40,743 nucleotides of DNA from a virus, in IMG/VR virus record IMGVR_UViG_3300030098_001650, positions 1,492-42,234 of that record, one strand, 5' to 3'. A program made the translations under genes and the position numbers. This document shows, piece after piece, positions 1 to 6,589 of this stretch. The notes below the pieces were generated by a model. It saw only the letters and a program-made list of their open reading frames with translations. It did no database searches and was not told where the DNA came from. How positions within the stretch are numbered: position 1 is the first letter of the stretch; the number at the start of each line of letters is the position of its first letter.

Positions 1-271
1 CCATTTGATCTTTCATATTAAACTCCATACGAGTTGGTGGCCATGTATTACTAGCAGCTGGATCACCCATGTCTATAGTGTACGTACCAGTACCTGGTTT
101 AGGTAATTCCAAGGCTCTTTCTACTTTACTTTCTAATTCTGCAAACTTAGAATTAATGCTAGCCATTAAACCAAAATAAGCAGATATAACAGTCGCAACA
201 GCAACCACTATAGTTATTAACGTTTTAATACTAATTTGAAATTTGCTTTCTTCTGAAAGTTCTTTTGCCAT
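1..271 (-). CDS. Small single-pass membrane protein, 3' end outside window
   Basis: This gene starts with ATG at 271-269 and runs off the window edge, so only about 90 residues are visible. After the N-terminus MAKELSEESKFQISIKT there is one hydrophobic segment at about residues 18-36, followed by a short helical stretch (INSKFAELESKVERALEL) and then a Pro/Gly/Thr-rich part. The layout of a short cytoplasmic head, one membrane helix and a coiled-coil-like stem fits small late phage membrane proteins such as holin or spanin partners. No catalytic motif is visible. It follows the MKG-tagged gene at 284-1051 with a 12-base gap and is probably in the same transcript. A lysis accessory role is inferred from topology and position only; a virion membrane-interacting protein is equally possible. 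Confidence 0.7.
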   Translation of the reverse strand, partial: MAKELSEESKFQISIKTLITIVVAVATVISAYFGLMASINSKFAELESKVERALELPKPGTGTYTIDMGDPAASNTWPPTRMEFNMKDQM

Positions 272-283
272 TTTTAATATTAT

Positions 284-1051
284 TTAAGATACGTTTTCTA
301 AACCTGTTCCTCGTTTTTCTTCTTTTCTAATTATCTCTGATACTCTAGCTGAATTAATATATTGTTGGTCTTTTATTTTTCTTCCTGTACGCTTATAACC
401 AATTCCAGATTTTCTTCTAACTTTTTCTTCTAACTCACCAGTTTTAGGGTTAAAAACCGCTTTTCTTTTTGCCCATTTTTTTACTTCTTTACCTTTTTTA
501 TCTAATCCAGTAAATTTGTAAGTTTCAGTAAGTGGATTTCCATATTTATTTTCCTTACCATAAAGTCTTTCTTGCTTACCAATACTGTCGATTTTTCTAG
601 ATCTTTTACCAGTAAATATATTTTTTTTAGCTTTGTTTTTATCTTTTACAACATCTTCTTTTATAAATCTCTTTCTTGTTTTAGTTTTGCCGTGCCTATC
701 GCTCCTTGCAAAACCTGTGAGTGGATTAATTTTGGGATCACTTGTGTTTTTTCTTTTCCATCTTTTCCCTGTTGTCTTTTTTTCCGTTCCATAAAAATCA
801 GAAGCAGAACCTCCGCCAGCCGCTAACTCTTCTTCAGATAAATTATATTTAGCCCTTCCTTCTGTAGGATTTTTTCCAACTAATTTTTCTCCAAGCTGAC
901 TTACGTAAGGTCTATCTTGCCATTTTATATTTTTACTTAACTTTACATCTTGCACATCCTCTGATTTTAATATTTTATCAGTTGGATCTACTTTTTTCAT
1001 TGCTGAACTAGTACCTTCACCAAAGTTTATGCCTTTCATTTTAAACGCCAT
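284..1051 (-). CDS. Basic protein with MAFKMKG N-terminal tag (255 aa)
   Basis: I do not recognise a functional family. The protein opens with MAFKMKG, shared with three other genes in this window (1958-2785, 2793-3005, 6379-6516), and then diverges. It is strongly basic, with many Lys/Arg clusters such as KKTTGKRWKRKN, RKRFIKED and RKSGIGYKRTGRKIK, and has no signal peptide, membrane segment or Cys. The composition suggests a nucleic-acid-binding or packaged internal protein. It follows the 40-aa gene at 1054-1176 by two bases and sits in the tail-end accessory block with surface and lysis genes. The upstream sequence is an A/T-rich leader without a Shine-Dalgarno site. The coding call is firm because the reading frame is long and the tag is shared; the role is unknown. 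Confidence 0.82.
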   Translation of the reverse strand: MAFKMKGINFGEGTSSAMKKVDPTDKILKSEDVQDVKLSKNIKWQDRPYVSQLGEKLVGKNPTEGRAKYNLSEEELAAGGGSASDFYGTEKKTTGKRWKRKNTSDPKINPLTGFARSDRHGKTKTRKRFIKEDVVKDKNKAKKNIFTGKRSRKIDSIGKQERLYGKENKYGNPLTETYKFTGLDKKGKEVKKWAKRKAVFNPKTGELEEKVRRKSGIGYKRTGRKIKDQQYINSARVSEIIRKEEKRGTGLENVS

Positions 1052-1053
1052 AA

Positions 1054-1176
1054 CTATTTTTTATTTTTAGTTTGTTTTTGTTTCATTGATTTGCCACTTT
1101 TAGCAGCTCTCATATAATCAATACATTCCTTTATTCCTGGTAAAGAGTTAATTCTATACATTTGTTTTTTAGCCAT
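1054..1176 (-). CDS. Small basic protein (40 aa), unknown
   Basis: A 40-codon frame begins with ATG at 1176-1174 (MAKKQMYRINSLPGIKECID) and ends with TAG at 1056-1054. It fills exactly the gap between the stalk gene (stop at 1179) and the MAFKMKG gene (start at 1051), leaving spacings of two bases on each side. The C-terminus is Lys-rich (SGKSMKQKQTKNKK). The tight fit within a gap-free operon and an A/T-rich leader like those of neighbouring genes are the main evidence that it is real. It lacks the MKG tag but resembles the tagged proteins in charge. No function can be assigned. Confidence 0.6.
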   Translation of the reverse strand: MAKKQMYRINSLPGIKECIDYMRAAKSGKSMKQKQTKNKK

Positions 1177-1178
1177 AA

Positions 1179-1955
1179 TTATTTTATTTTAAATTTTACC
1201 TTACCGTTTTGTATATATAAACCGTTAGGCTCTCTAATTGCTTGCCCATTAATATTATATATTACACTATTTTCACTAGATTTATTTAGTAATTCAGGTA
1301 TATTAGAGCTACAAGGTAATCCAGTATCACAATCAATGTATTCTGTAATAATAACATCAACATACTCTATTATAGTATCTATAGTAAAAAATTCCACATA
1401 TTCCGTTTCTATTATAGTATCAAATACCACAACCTCAACTTCTTCGATTACGTCAATGTATAGTGTATCTAATATATCTTCATATATAGTAACTGTATCA
1501 GTCACGTATACAAACTCAGGCACAAACGTTTCTATAAATACAGAATCAATTACAATTTGAGTTATATATTCTGTTTCTACAATTGTATCTAATTGTATAA
1601 TTGTTTCATAAATATAGAAAGGAACCTCTAATGTATCTATTACAGGAACATCTATATATACAGTGTCACAAGAAGGTGGTGGTGGTGGTGCACAGTCACC
1701 CGGTACAGTTGGGACAGCATTGTCTTCATCAGAACCATCAACACAATCTTCCCACCCATCATTTAAATAAAATAAATTTTGATAACCATTAGGTACACAG
1801 CCGTTAGGGGAATACTGTGTCCAGTTTGCTGGATCATCTCCACAATAAAACCCGTTTTGTTCTGCACATGCGATGCATAATTCTTGGAAGTCGTATTCTT
1901 GCGAATAAGTAAACGAGCTTATAAACGCAAATAAAATTATAATATATTTTTTCAT
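1179..1955 (-). CDS. Secreted repeat-stalk protein with LDL-A-like motif and T9SS-type C-terminal sorting tail
   Basis: This 258-aa protein looks exported. Residues 1-19 form a signal peptide (MKKYIIILFAFISSFTYSQ). Residues about 27-88 are Cys-rich and include GWEDCVDGSDE (67-77), which matches the acidic calcium-binding core of LDL-receptor class A modules. A Pro run (90-94) leads to a beta-prone stalk at 97-208 with regularly placed D(T/S)(I/V/L) motifs and almost no Lys/Arg. The last 35 residues (SSENSVIYNINGQAI through GKVKFKIK) resemble the type A sorting domain used by the Bacteroidota type IX secretion system. The inferred role is a protein moved by host machinery to the host cell surface, perhaps for superinfection exclusion or adhesion. 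It lies in the late operon between MKG-tagged genes. Signal peptide and tail are read directly; the LDL-A and T9SS calls are motif-level and need profile confirmation. Confidence 0.8.
   Translation of the reverse strand: MKKYIIILFAFISSFTYSQEYDFQELCIACAEQNGFYCGDDPANWTQYSPNGCVPNGYQNLFYLNDGWEDCVDGSDEDNAVPTVPGDCAPPPPPSCDTVYIDVPVIDTLEVPFYIYETIIQLDTIVETEYITQIVIDSVFIETFVPEFVYVTDTVTIYEDILDTLYIDVIEEVEVVVFDTIIETEYVEFFTIDTIIEYVDVIITEYIDCDTGLPCSSNIPELLNKSSENSVIYNINGQAIREPNGLYIQNGKVKFKIK
1332..1667 (-). repeat. Tandem 168-bp (56-residue) duplication in the stalk coding region
   Basis: D(T/S) motifs in the stalk protein start at residues 97, 107, 123, 137, 153, 163, 179 and 193. The spacings are 10, 16, 14, 16 and then 10, 16, 14, so motifs recur with an exact 56-residue period. 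The two units correspond to bases 1500-1667 and 1332-1499. The best-preserved pair is DTIVETEY (residue 123) against DTIIETEY (residue 179). The copies have otherwise diverged, so this is an old internal duplication and not a recent array. Confidence 0.65.
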
Positions 1956-1957
1956 AG

Positions 1958-2785
1958 CTATTTGTTTTTTAATTCTTTCTTTTTTTGTTTTAATCCAGCT
2001 ATAGCAGATTTTAAATTATCTTGAGCTCTTTTGTTACCTATTTTTTTTATTCTTTCTATCTTAAGATCTCTAATACTTGATTTAACTTCTTTTAATCTTC
2101 TTTTATTTTGTGTTTTTTCTTCATTAGCTTCAAACCCACCTGTATCATAGCCTCTTTTCCCATTACCATTACCATTTTTCTTTAATGGAGAATTAAATTT
2201 ACTCATATCAATATGGCTTTTATCTTTAGTAAATAATTCACCATCACCTCTTTCAATAACTTTATTTTTCATCTTCAACATTAAATTTTCTAAATTTTTA
2301 ATTTTAGTTGAATCATTATCCATTTTAGCCTCGTGGTATTCGTTATCATAAATACCTAGTATTTCACCTTCTAACCTACCACTATCAGCTGTATTAATAG
2401 TTAATGTAGAATCACTGGGTAGTTTAGTATCATCTTTTCTTTTAAAAGGTGGTGGGTTGGGTGTCTTTTTTTGCTTTGGAATTTGCTTAGATATATTTTG
2501 CATTGGCTCAGTAGCCCAATCCATAGCATCTTTATAGCCAGTTGCTCCAGTGAATTGTTCTATTTCTTCTTCTGAATAACCTTGATTACGTAATAAGTCA
2601 ACAGCTTTATTCATTTTTTTCTCTGATCTAGGAAATTTTCTATCACTTTTTTTAGTACCATACGTAGGAGAGTCTACAGTAGTATGCCCAACGTGCTTTC
2701 TAGTTAACCTTTTAGCTTTATTAATTTTTCTTATATTTAGACCTGTTCCTTTTCCGGGGTCAAAGCCTTTCATTTTATATGCCAT
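1958..2785 (-). CDS. Basic protein with MAYKMKG N-terminal tag (275 aa)
   Basis: The protein begins MAYKMKGFDPGKGTG, a variant of the tag seen at 284-1051, 2793-3005 and 6379-6516, with Tyr replacing Phe at position 3. The first 65 residues are rich in Lys/Arg. A short segment, NQGYSEEEIEQFTGATGYKDAMDW (about residues 68-91), resembles a small helical domain. The middle is low complexity with acidic patches, and the C-terminal third (about 210-275) is a charged predicted helix rich in Lys, Arg and Glu. No signal peptide or membrane segment is present. It ends two bases before the stalk gene start and begins eight bases after the next tagged gene. An internal virion or DNA-associated role is inferred from charge and context only. 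Confidence 0.82.
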   Translation of the reverse strand: MAYKMKGFDPGKGTGLNIRKINKAKRLTRKHVGHTTVDSPTYGTKKSDRKFPRSEKKMNKAVDLLRNQGYSEEEIEQFTGATGYKDAMDWATEPMQNISKQIPKQKKTPNPPPFKRKDDTKLPSDSTLTINTADSGRLEGEILGIYDNEYHEAKMDNDSTKIKNLENLMLKMKNKVIERGDGELFTKDKSHIDMSKFNSPLKKNGNGNGKRGYDTGGFEANEEKTQNKRRLKEVKSSIRDLKIERIKKIGNKRAQDNLKSAIAGLKQKKKELKNK

Positions 2786-2792
2786 AATTTTT

Positions 2793-3005
2793 TTATTTTC
2801 TAATTTTCCATTTTATATTTCCAGTAAGTCTATACATAAAGTTATTAAAATAATCTGGCTTAACATTGCCAGCTGCTAAAGCCTCTTTGTATTTTTGTTT
2901 TGCTGTTTTTTCGTCTACTTTACCAACGCCTCCAGTATCATGCTTTGATCCTTCTACTGGAGTTTCTTTTGTAAAAGCAGAATACCCTTTCATTTTAAAT
3001 GCCAT
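2793..3005 (-). CDS. Small basic protein with MAFKMKG N-terminal tag (70 aa)
   Basis: This is the short intact member of the tag family. MAFKMKGYSAFTKETPVEG is followed by a Gly/Lys-rich stretch (SKHDTGGVGKVDEK) and a basic helix ending in ITGNIKWKIRK-like residues (LTGNIKWKIRK). It sits three bases downstream of the outer-membrane protein gene and eight bases upstream of the 275-aa tagged gene. Its ATG is preceded by TTTAATATTTTAAAAT, an A/T-rich leader. Its small size suggests the tag plus a short basic tail may be the minimal functional unit. No enzymatic motif is visible. Confidence 0.78.
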   Translation of the reverse strand: MAFKMKGYSAFTKETPVEGSKHDTGGVGKVDEKTAKQKYKEALAAGNVKPDYFNNFMYRLTGNIKWKIRK

Positions 3006-3008
3006 ATT

Positions 3009-4052
3009 TTAAAATATTAAATAGTTAAATCCAAACTTTACTTCAAAGATTTCTTTGCCCCAGTATCTCATATGGACACCTTCTACAAATAAACCTAAAT
3101 GCTTAGTTAGTTTTGTTCCTAAAACTAAACCAGCATCCCACTCTATATTATCACCATCGTATTCATATGAATAATCATCTAAACCATAATGATATGGTAG
3201 ACAGTTGAACCAAGCGTGAGCCCAAGCTGTTGGTGTATATTTATAATAAGCTAAACCTACTACAGCGCTTATTTCTTTTTGCATTCCTAATTTCTCTAAT
3301 TCTCTTTCATTAAATCTAGCAACCGCATCTCCAAAATACCAATTATAAAATTCGTCATTAGACGTTGCTATTAAAATAGAATCACCATCAGAAACATCGT
3401 ACCAATTTTGATCTACATAAAAACCTTGAACCCATTGCTCTGAAGCATATCCAAAGTCCTCTGCTAAATCTTGAAATGTATTTTCTCCTGGTACCCAAAA
3501 ATCTTCAATAGGATTTATACCATATACTGGATGTACTCTAAATACGGTTCCAACAGTAAAATCCCAATTACCTTTATTTAATCTAAATCTATAATCAAGA
3601 GAAGAATATTTTAAATTTACCCTTTGATTGTCCGCGTATTGAACTTTTGCGACAAATTTGTTACCAAGGTATCTAAGCCAAAAATTTTGTTCAGTGAACT
3701 TATCACCACGATTACGTATAAAAGAATAATTAAAAAGATACTCCCAACCATTAGCGTTCCCAATAGTAACGTTATCTGCAATATTGTCTTCAGTCCCGTA
3801 ATAAAATGTTTTAACCTTGTACTCATAATCCATTCGTGCTATTTTCCGTAGGCCTATTGTTAAATTGTAATCATAAGGCGAAACCCACGTAACGTCCTCA
3901 TAACCTTTATCAACTGCTATATAATCCTCTGTTTCTATCATCGATGTGTTCATTGTCATAGATGTATAGAAGGTTGAAAACTTAAAGAAGTCTTTAAACT
4001 GCGCTGTACATACTGTACTAACTAACAGAAATAATAATAATATATTTTTCAT
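3009..4052 (-). CDS. Phage-encoded outer-membrane beta-barrel protein
   Basis: The 347-aa product begins with a clear signal peptide (MKNILLLFLLVSTVCTAQ, residues 1-18) of the flavobacterial type. The mature part alternates polar and hydrophobic residues with many Tyr, Trp and Phe. Strand-like segments include YNLTIGLRKIARMDYEYK, FWLRYLGNKFVAKVQYA and WDAGLVLGTKLTKHLGLFVEG. The protein ends in the strand FEVKFGFNYLIF with a terminal Phe, as in the C-terminal beta signal recognised by the BAM complex. It should therefore insert in the host outer membrane and is not expected to be a virion component. Plausible roles are superinfection exclusion, permeability change or lysis assistance. It overlaps none of its neighbours but lies one base from the lysin candidate (stop at 4054) and three from the tagged gene, in one operon. 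The exact barrel family was not recognised. Confidence 0.8.
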   Translation of the reverse strand: MKNILLLFLLVSTVCTAQFKDFFKFSTFYTSMTMNTSMIETEDYIAVDKGYEDVTWVSPYDYNLTIGLRKIARMDYEYKVKTFYYGTEDNIADNVTIGNANGWEYLFNYSFIRNRGDKFTEQNFWLRYLGNKFVAKVQYADNQRVNLKYSSLDYRFRLNKGNWDFTVGTVFRVHPVYGINPIEDFWVPGENTFQDLAEDFGYASEQWVQGFYVDQNWYDVSDGDSILIATSNDEFYNWYFGDAVARFNERELEKLGMQKEISAVVGLAYYKYTPTAWAHAWFNCLPYHYGLDDYSYEYDGDNIEWDAGLVLGTKLTKHLGLFVEGVHMRYWGKEIFEVKFGFNYLIF

Positions 4053-4053
4053 T

Positions 4054-4662
4054 TTATAAATCTAAATCTTTACTATCTAATAATGTATATGTGAAACTAT
4101 TACCCCACTTATCTCTAGCAACTCTACATATATCCATAAATTCATGCCAATCATCATTAGCTGCTATTACTTGACATCCAGCTGACCACTTGTCTACTTT
4201 AGTAGATTTCTTACCTCCCCATTTTGTAGCTCGATGTATGTTAATACCAAACAAACCCGTCTGAGTATTATCATCGCTTAAATCAAACTTACCATCTTTA
4301 TTAGCATCTCTGTATACTGTAACAGGACCATTCTGCCCTAACGCTTCATATCTACCTTGGTGTAATCTAATTTTATGAGAACCGGGATACTGCCCTTCTT
4401 TCAAGACGGCCACACCTTCCTTTCTCATTATATTCTCCACCCAATATCTACCGGGGTCGGTCGTACAATCATAGCAATAAAATTCCCATTGACCATCACA
4501 CATAAATGATAATGTAATCTTGTCATCGAATTTATTTGTTACCTCTACTCCAGTGTCAGAATTCCTAACTCCTACTACGTTAATATTATAGTCACCTGTT
4601 TCGAACCATTTGTACCCTTTGGCTTTTACACCTTGCTCTATTATTTCTTTTGTTAATTTCAT
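4054..4662 (-). CDS. L,D-transpeptidase (YkuD)-like protein, candidate endolysin
   Basis: The 202-aa product contains GINIHRA (His143) followed 17 residues later by SAGCQV (Ser160, Cys163). This matches the His...S-x-GC catalytic signature of YkuD-fold L,D-transpeptidases, which use Cys to act on peptidoglycan stem peptides. Upstream, residues 119-130 (DANKDGKFDLSD) match an EF-hand or dockerin-type calcium loop. The segment KFDDKITLSFMCDGQWEF and the G(x)Y-G-SHKIRLHQGRYEAL region read as the beta core. There is no signal peptide, so a holin would be needed for access to the wall. It starts at a TAATG overlap with the gene at 4662-4964 and precedes the outer-membrane protein gene. A cell-wall-active role is well supported; whether it cleaves or cross-links is not decided by sequence. 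Confidence 0.7.
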   Translation of the reverse strand: MKLTKEIIEQGVKAKGYKWFETGDYNINVVGVRNSDTGVEVTNKFDDKITLSFMCDGQWEFYCYDCTTDPGRYWVENIMRKEGVAVLKEGQYPGSHKIRLHQGRYEALGQNGPVTVYRDANKDGKFDLSDDNTQTGLFGINIHRATKWGGKKSTKVDKWSAGCQVIAANDDWHEFMDICRVARDKWGNSFTYTLLDSKDLDL

Positions 4663-4964
4663 TATTTTAATATTACTGTTAAATTAGGATTCCCTGACCC
4701 GGAATCATGAGATATTCTTAAATTATATTTTGATGAATTAAAAGCTAAATTATCTTCTATTACTAACGTTGCGCCTGATGGTATTTTAGTATCTCTAATT
4801 ATATAATATACGTTAGTACCATCATAATAGTCTACACACACGCCAGTCGCAGTACTGCTATTATTATTAGATATTAGCATTTTCATAAAACGACCATGTT
4901 GCGCCCCACCTTTTTCTACTAAGACTGTTGTTGTTCCAGATGTTATATTTTTATATACTGCCAT
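4662..4964 (-). CDS. Small beta-rich protein (100 aa), likely virion accessory
   Basis: The sequence MAVYKNITSGTTTVLVEKGG continues as alternating beta strands with Gly/Ser/Asn turns (ISNNNSSTATGVCVDYY, IPSGATLVIEDNLAFNSS, YNLRISHDSGSGNPNLTVIL). It has no signal peptide or catalytic motif and resembles a small jelly-roll or Ig-like domain. It begins at a TAATG overlap with the tail-fibre gene stop and ends at a TAATG overlap with the lysin candidate start, suggesting translational coupling on both sides. Position directly after the fibre suggests a fibre accessory, capsid or tail decoration protein. The family was not recognised with confidence. Confidence 0.72.
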   Translation of the reverse strand: MAVYKNITSGTTTVLVEKGGAQHGRFMKMLISNNNSSTATGVCVDYYDGTNVYYIIRDTKIPSGATLVIEDNLAFNSSKYNLRISHDSGSGNPNLTVILK

Positions 4965-6382
4965 TATGTTGTTTTTGCTATTGTTATTTTTCCCCCATAT
5001 ATTAGATCTGATGTATCACCTGGGTTAAATACTATAGTAACAAATTTTTCACCATCTCCCACGATCTCTTTTCCAGTAATAACGCTTTGATCAGTATTAA
5101 ACGCAAATGCTAATGTAGCCGCAATAGGAGTTGTCCCATCAATCACACATTGATATGCTGTAAATGTAGCGGCGGTACTACCTCCATCAGTACCATTTAT
5201 TCTAAATGTACTAGCGGTATATCCTTTAGGTATTATTTTTTGACAAAAATAAAAAGTGCCAGCATTGCTTGGTGCCATTGTTTTTCCATTTGATGGAGTA
5301 GCTATTTCACCCACTTGTCTATAACTACTAGCTGTTATAAAATCAACAGGCATTAATGGAATAAATGTTTCAGACACAGGGCCTATATTGCCCCCTCTAA
5401 ATATTCCATTTGTATTTACATAATTCAACGCACCCGCAACTTCTAATTCTATATTACCTGCGGAATCTAGCGTAACTGTTGACCCCGCTAGTTCAGCTGT
5501 ACCTACTGCTGTTATTGAGGTATTTTCTGATGAGTCAATATCTAATCTACCTGCGTCTATATCTACAATATTATCTGTATCTGCATTTGCATCTAAATGA
5601 AATACTACGTCAGATAAATCTGGTGCTGCTATAGTATATTTACCAACAGGCGTAAACGTCATCGCTCCAGCTGATGTCATATTATCTCCATCAATATCAA
5701 GATCACCAGCTATTGTAGTTGTAGATGCGGGTCCATAACCTAATTGCACGTCAACTACATCACTAGCAAGGCTTTCAGCCAAAATCACATTACGCATAGC
5801 ATTTCCAGAAGCATCCCGCGCAGTTATTTGAAATGTTCCTTTTTCAGATCCAGCAGCTGTTTCTGCAATTTGGCTACTAAACTCAACAACTTTAACAGAA
5901 GTACCACTATCATTATCACCGTAAAATCTAATTGCGCCAGCAGTATCTCCATCAACACCAGTACCTCTTTCGTTAATAAAATCTAGAACGCCTCCAGCAG
6001 TGTTATTACCAGTATTTTTAATTATAACTTGGCTATTAGTAGCATTTGTAAATGTAGAAGTTAAAGCGTTAATTGAAAGGGCTGTTCCGCTATACGTGAA
6101 ATTAGCCTCAGCTGTAATAGGGCTAGCACCGGTTCCGGTAAGAACTGAATTGTCAGTAAGACTACTAGCTCCACTACCACCATTTGCTACAGGTAATACA
6201 CCAGTTACTTCTGAGGTTAAATCAACAGCACCACCAACCTCTGACGCTTTTACTATTTTATTATTTGAGTCTAGCCCAAGATTGCCCCCACTAGCGATCG
6301 TTCCAGATTCTATTGCTTCTAAATAAACATCAGAACGAAATCTAGATATAAAATCCCATATGTGCTGACCTATCCATTTCAT
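4964..6382 (-). CDS. Tail fibre / receptor-binding protein candidate
   Basis: The 472-aa product opens with MKWIGQHIWDFISRFRSDVY, a probable virion-attachment helix. It continues as a Gly/Ser/Thr/Asn/Ala-rich sequence typical of trimeric phage fibres (LPVANGGSGASSLTDNSVLT, then many short strand-turn units), with runs such as IDGDNMTSAG and DIDAGRLDIDSSENTSITA. From about residue 330 the composition changes to a compact beta domain (FIPLMPVDFITASSYRQVGE to the end), probably the receptor-binding tip. No S74 chaperone is found at its own C-terminus. Its ATG overlaps the stop of the 45-aa tagged gene in an ATGA junction. The inferred role is host recognition. Fibres evolve fast, so lack of a recognised family is expected. 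Confidence 0.75.
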   Translation of the reverse strand: MKWIGQHIWDFISRFRSDVYLEAIESGTIASGGNLGLDSNNKIVKASEVGGAVDLTSEVTGVLPVANGGSGASSLTDNSVLTGTGASPITAEANFTYSGTALSINALTSTFTNATNSQVIIKNTGNNTAGGVLDFINERGTGVDGDTAGAIRFYGDNDSGTSVKVVEFSSQIAETAAGSEKGTFQITARDASGNAMRNVILAESLASDVVDVQLGYGPASTTTIAGDLDIDGDNMTSAGAMTFTPVGKYTIAAPDLSDVVFHLDANADTDNIVDIDAGRLDIDSSENTSITAVGTAELAGSTVTLDSAGNIELEVAGALNYVNTNGIFRGGNIGPVSETFIPLMPVDFITASSYRQVGEIATPSNGKTMAPSNAGTFYFCQKIIPKGYTASTFRINGTDGGSTAATFTAYQCVIDGTTPIAATLAFAFNTDQSVITGKEIVGDGEKFVTIVFNPGDTSDLIYGGKITIAKTT

Positions 6383-6516
6383 TTATATTTTTTTGTTTTC
6401 TTATAAGGATTGTGATCGTATCCTTTTTTTTCTAAAGCTAAGTGCTCTTCGTGAGTCTTTGCTTTTTTTGTTTTATACATATTATGAGGTTTAAACCCCT
6501 TCATTTTAAACGCCAT
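6379..6516 (-). CDS. 45-aa protein with MAFKMKG N-terminal tag
   Basis: A 45-codon frame starts with ATG at 6516-6514 and reads MAFKMKGFKPHNMYKTKKAK, then THEEHLALEKKGYDHNPYKK and TKKYK, ending in TGA at 6381-6379. The stop overlaps the tail-fibre start (ATGA). It is the shortest member of the MKG-tag family and lies about 3.4 kb from the nearest other member, so the tag is not explained by a local tandem duplication alone. The codons for Ala2, Lys6 and Gly7 differ synonymously from other copies. It is very basic with no membrane segment. Existence is well supported by the shared tag; function is unknown. Confidence 0.75.
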   Translation of the reverse strand: MAFKMKGFKPHNMYKTKKAKTHEEHLALEKKGYDHNPYKKTKKYK

Positions 6517-6517
6517 A

Positions 6518-6589
6518 TTATTTAATTATTTTTATGATCCCTGCTGCCGTAATAACCGTTACCGCTACACAGACTGGGCAAGGACACAT
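6518..6589 (-). CDS. Tiny Cys-rich hydrophobic peptide (23 aa)
   Basis: A short frame starts at ATG 6589-6587, overlapping the TAA of the 57-aa gene in a TAATG junction, and reads MCPCPVCVAVTVITAAGIIK then IIK, with TAA at 6520-6518. It has a CPCPVC cluster followed by one hydrophobic segment and a short basic end, so it could be a membrane-anchored metal-binding or disulphide-forming peptide. The upstream 57-aa gene also carries a CPCxxC cluster, encoded by the shared DNA string CAAGGACACA on the plus strand. It fits the operon gap exactly, but being only 23 codons it remains tentative. Confidence 0.42.
   Translation of the reverse strand: MCPCPVCVAVTVITAAGIIKIIK

Noticed and set aside
1162-1560. 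132-aa plus-strand frame opposite the stalk gene
   Set aside because: The translation is a Ser/Thr/Ile repeat mirror of the stalk repeats; the minus frame has a signal peptide and sorting tail, so this is a shadow.
6019-6326. Plus-strand frame opposite the tail fibre
   Set aside because: It looks like a protein but is the complement of the Gly/Ser/Thr-rich fibre; gene direction and coupling favour the minus frame.
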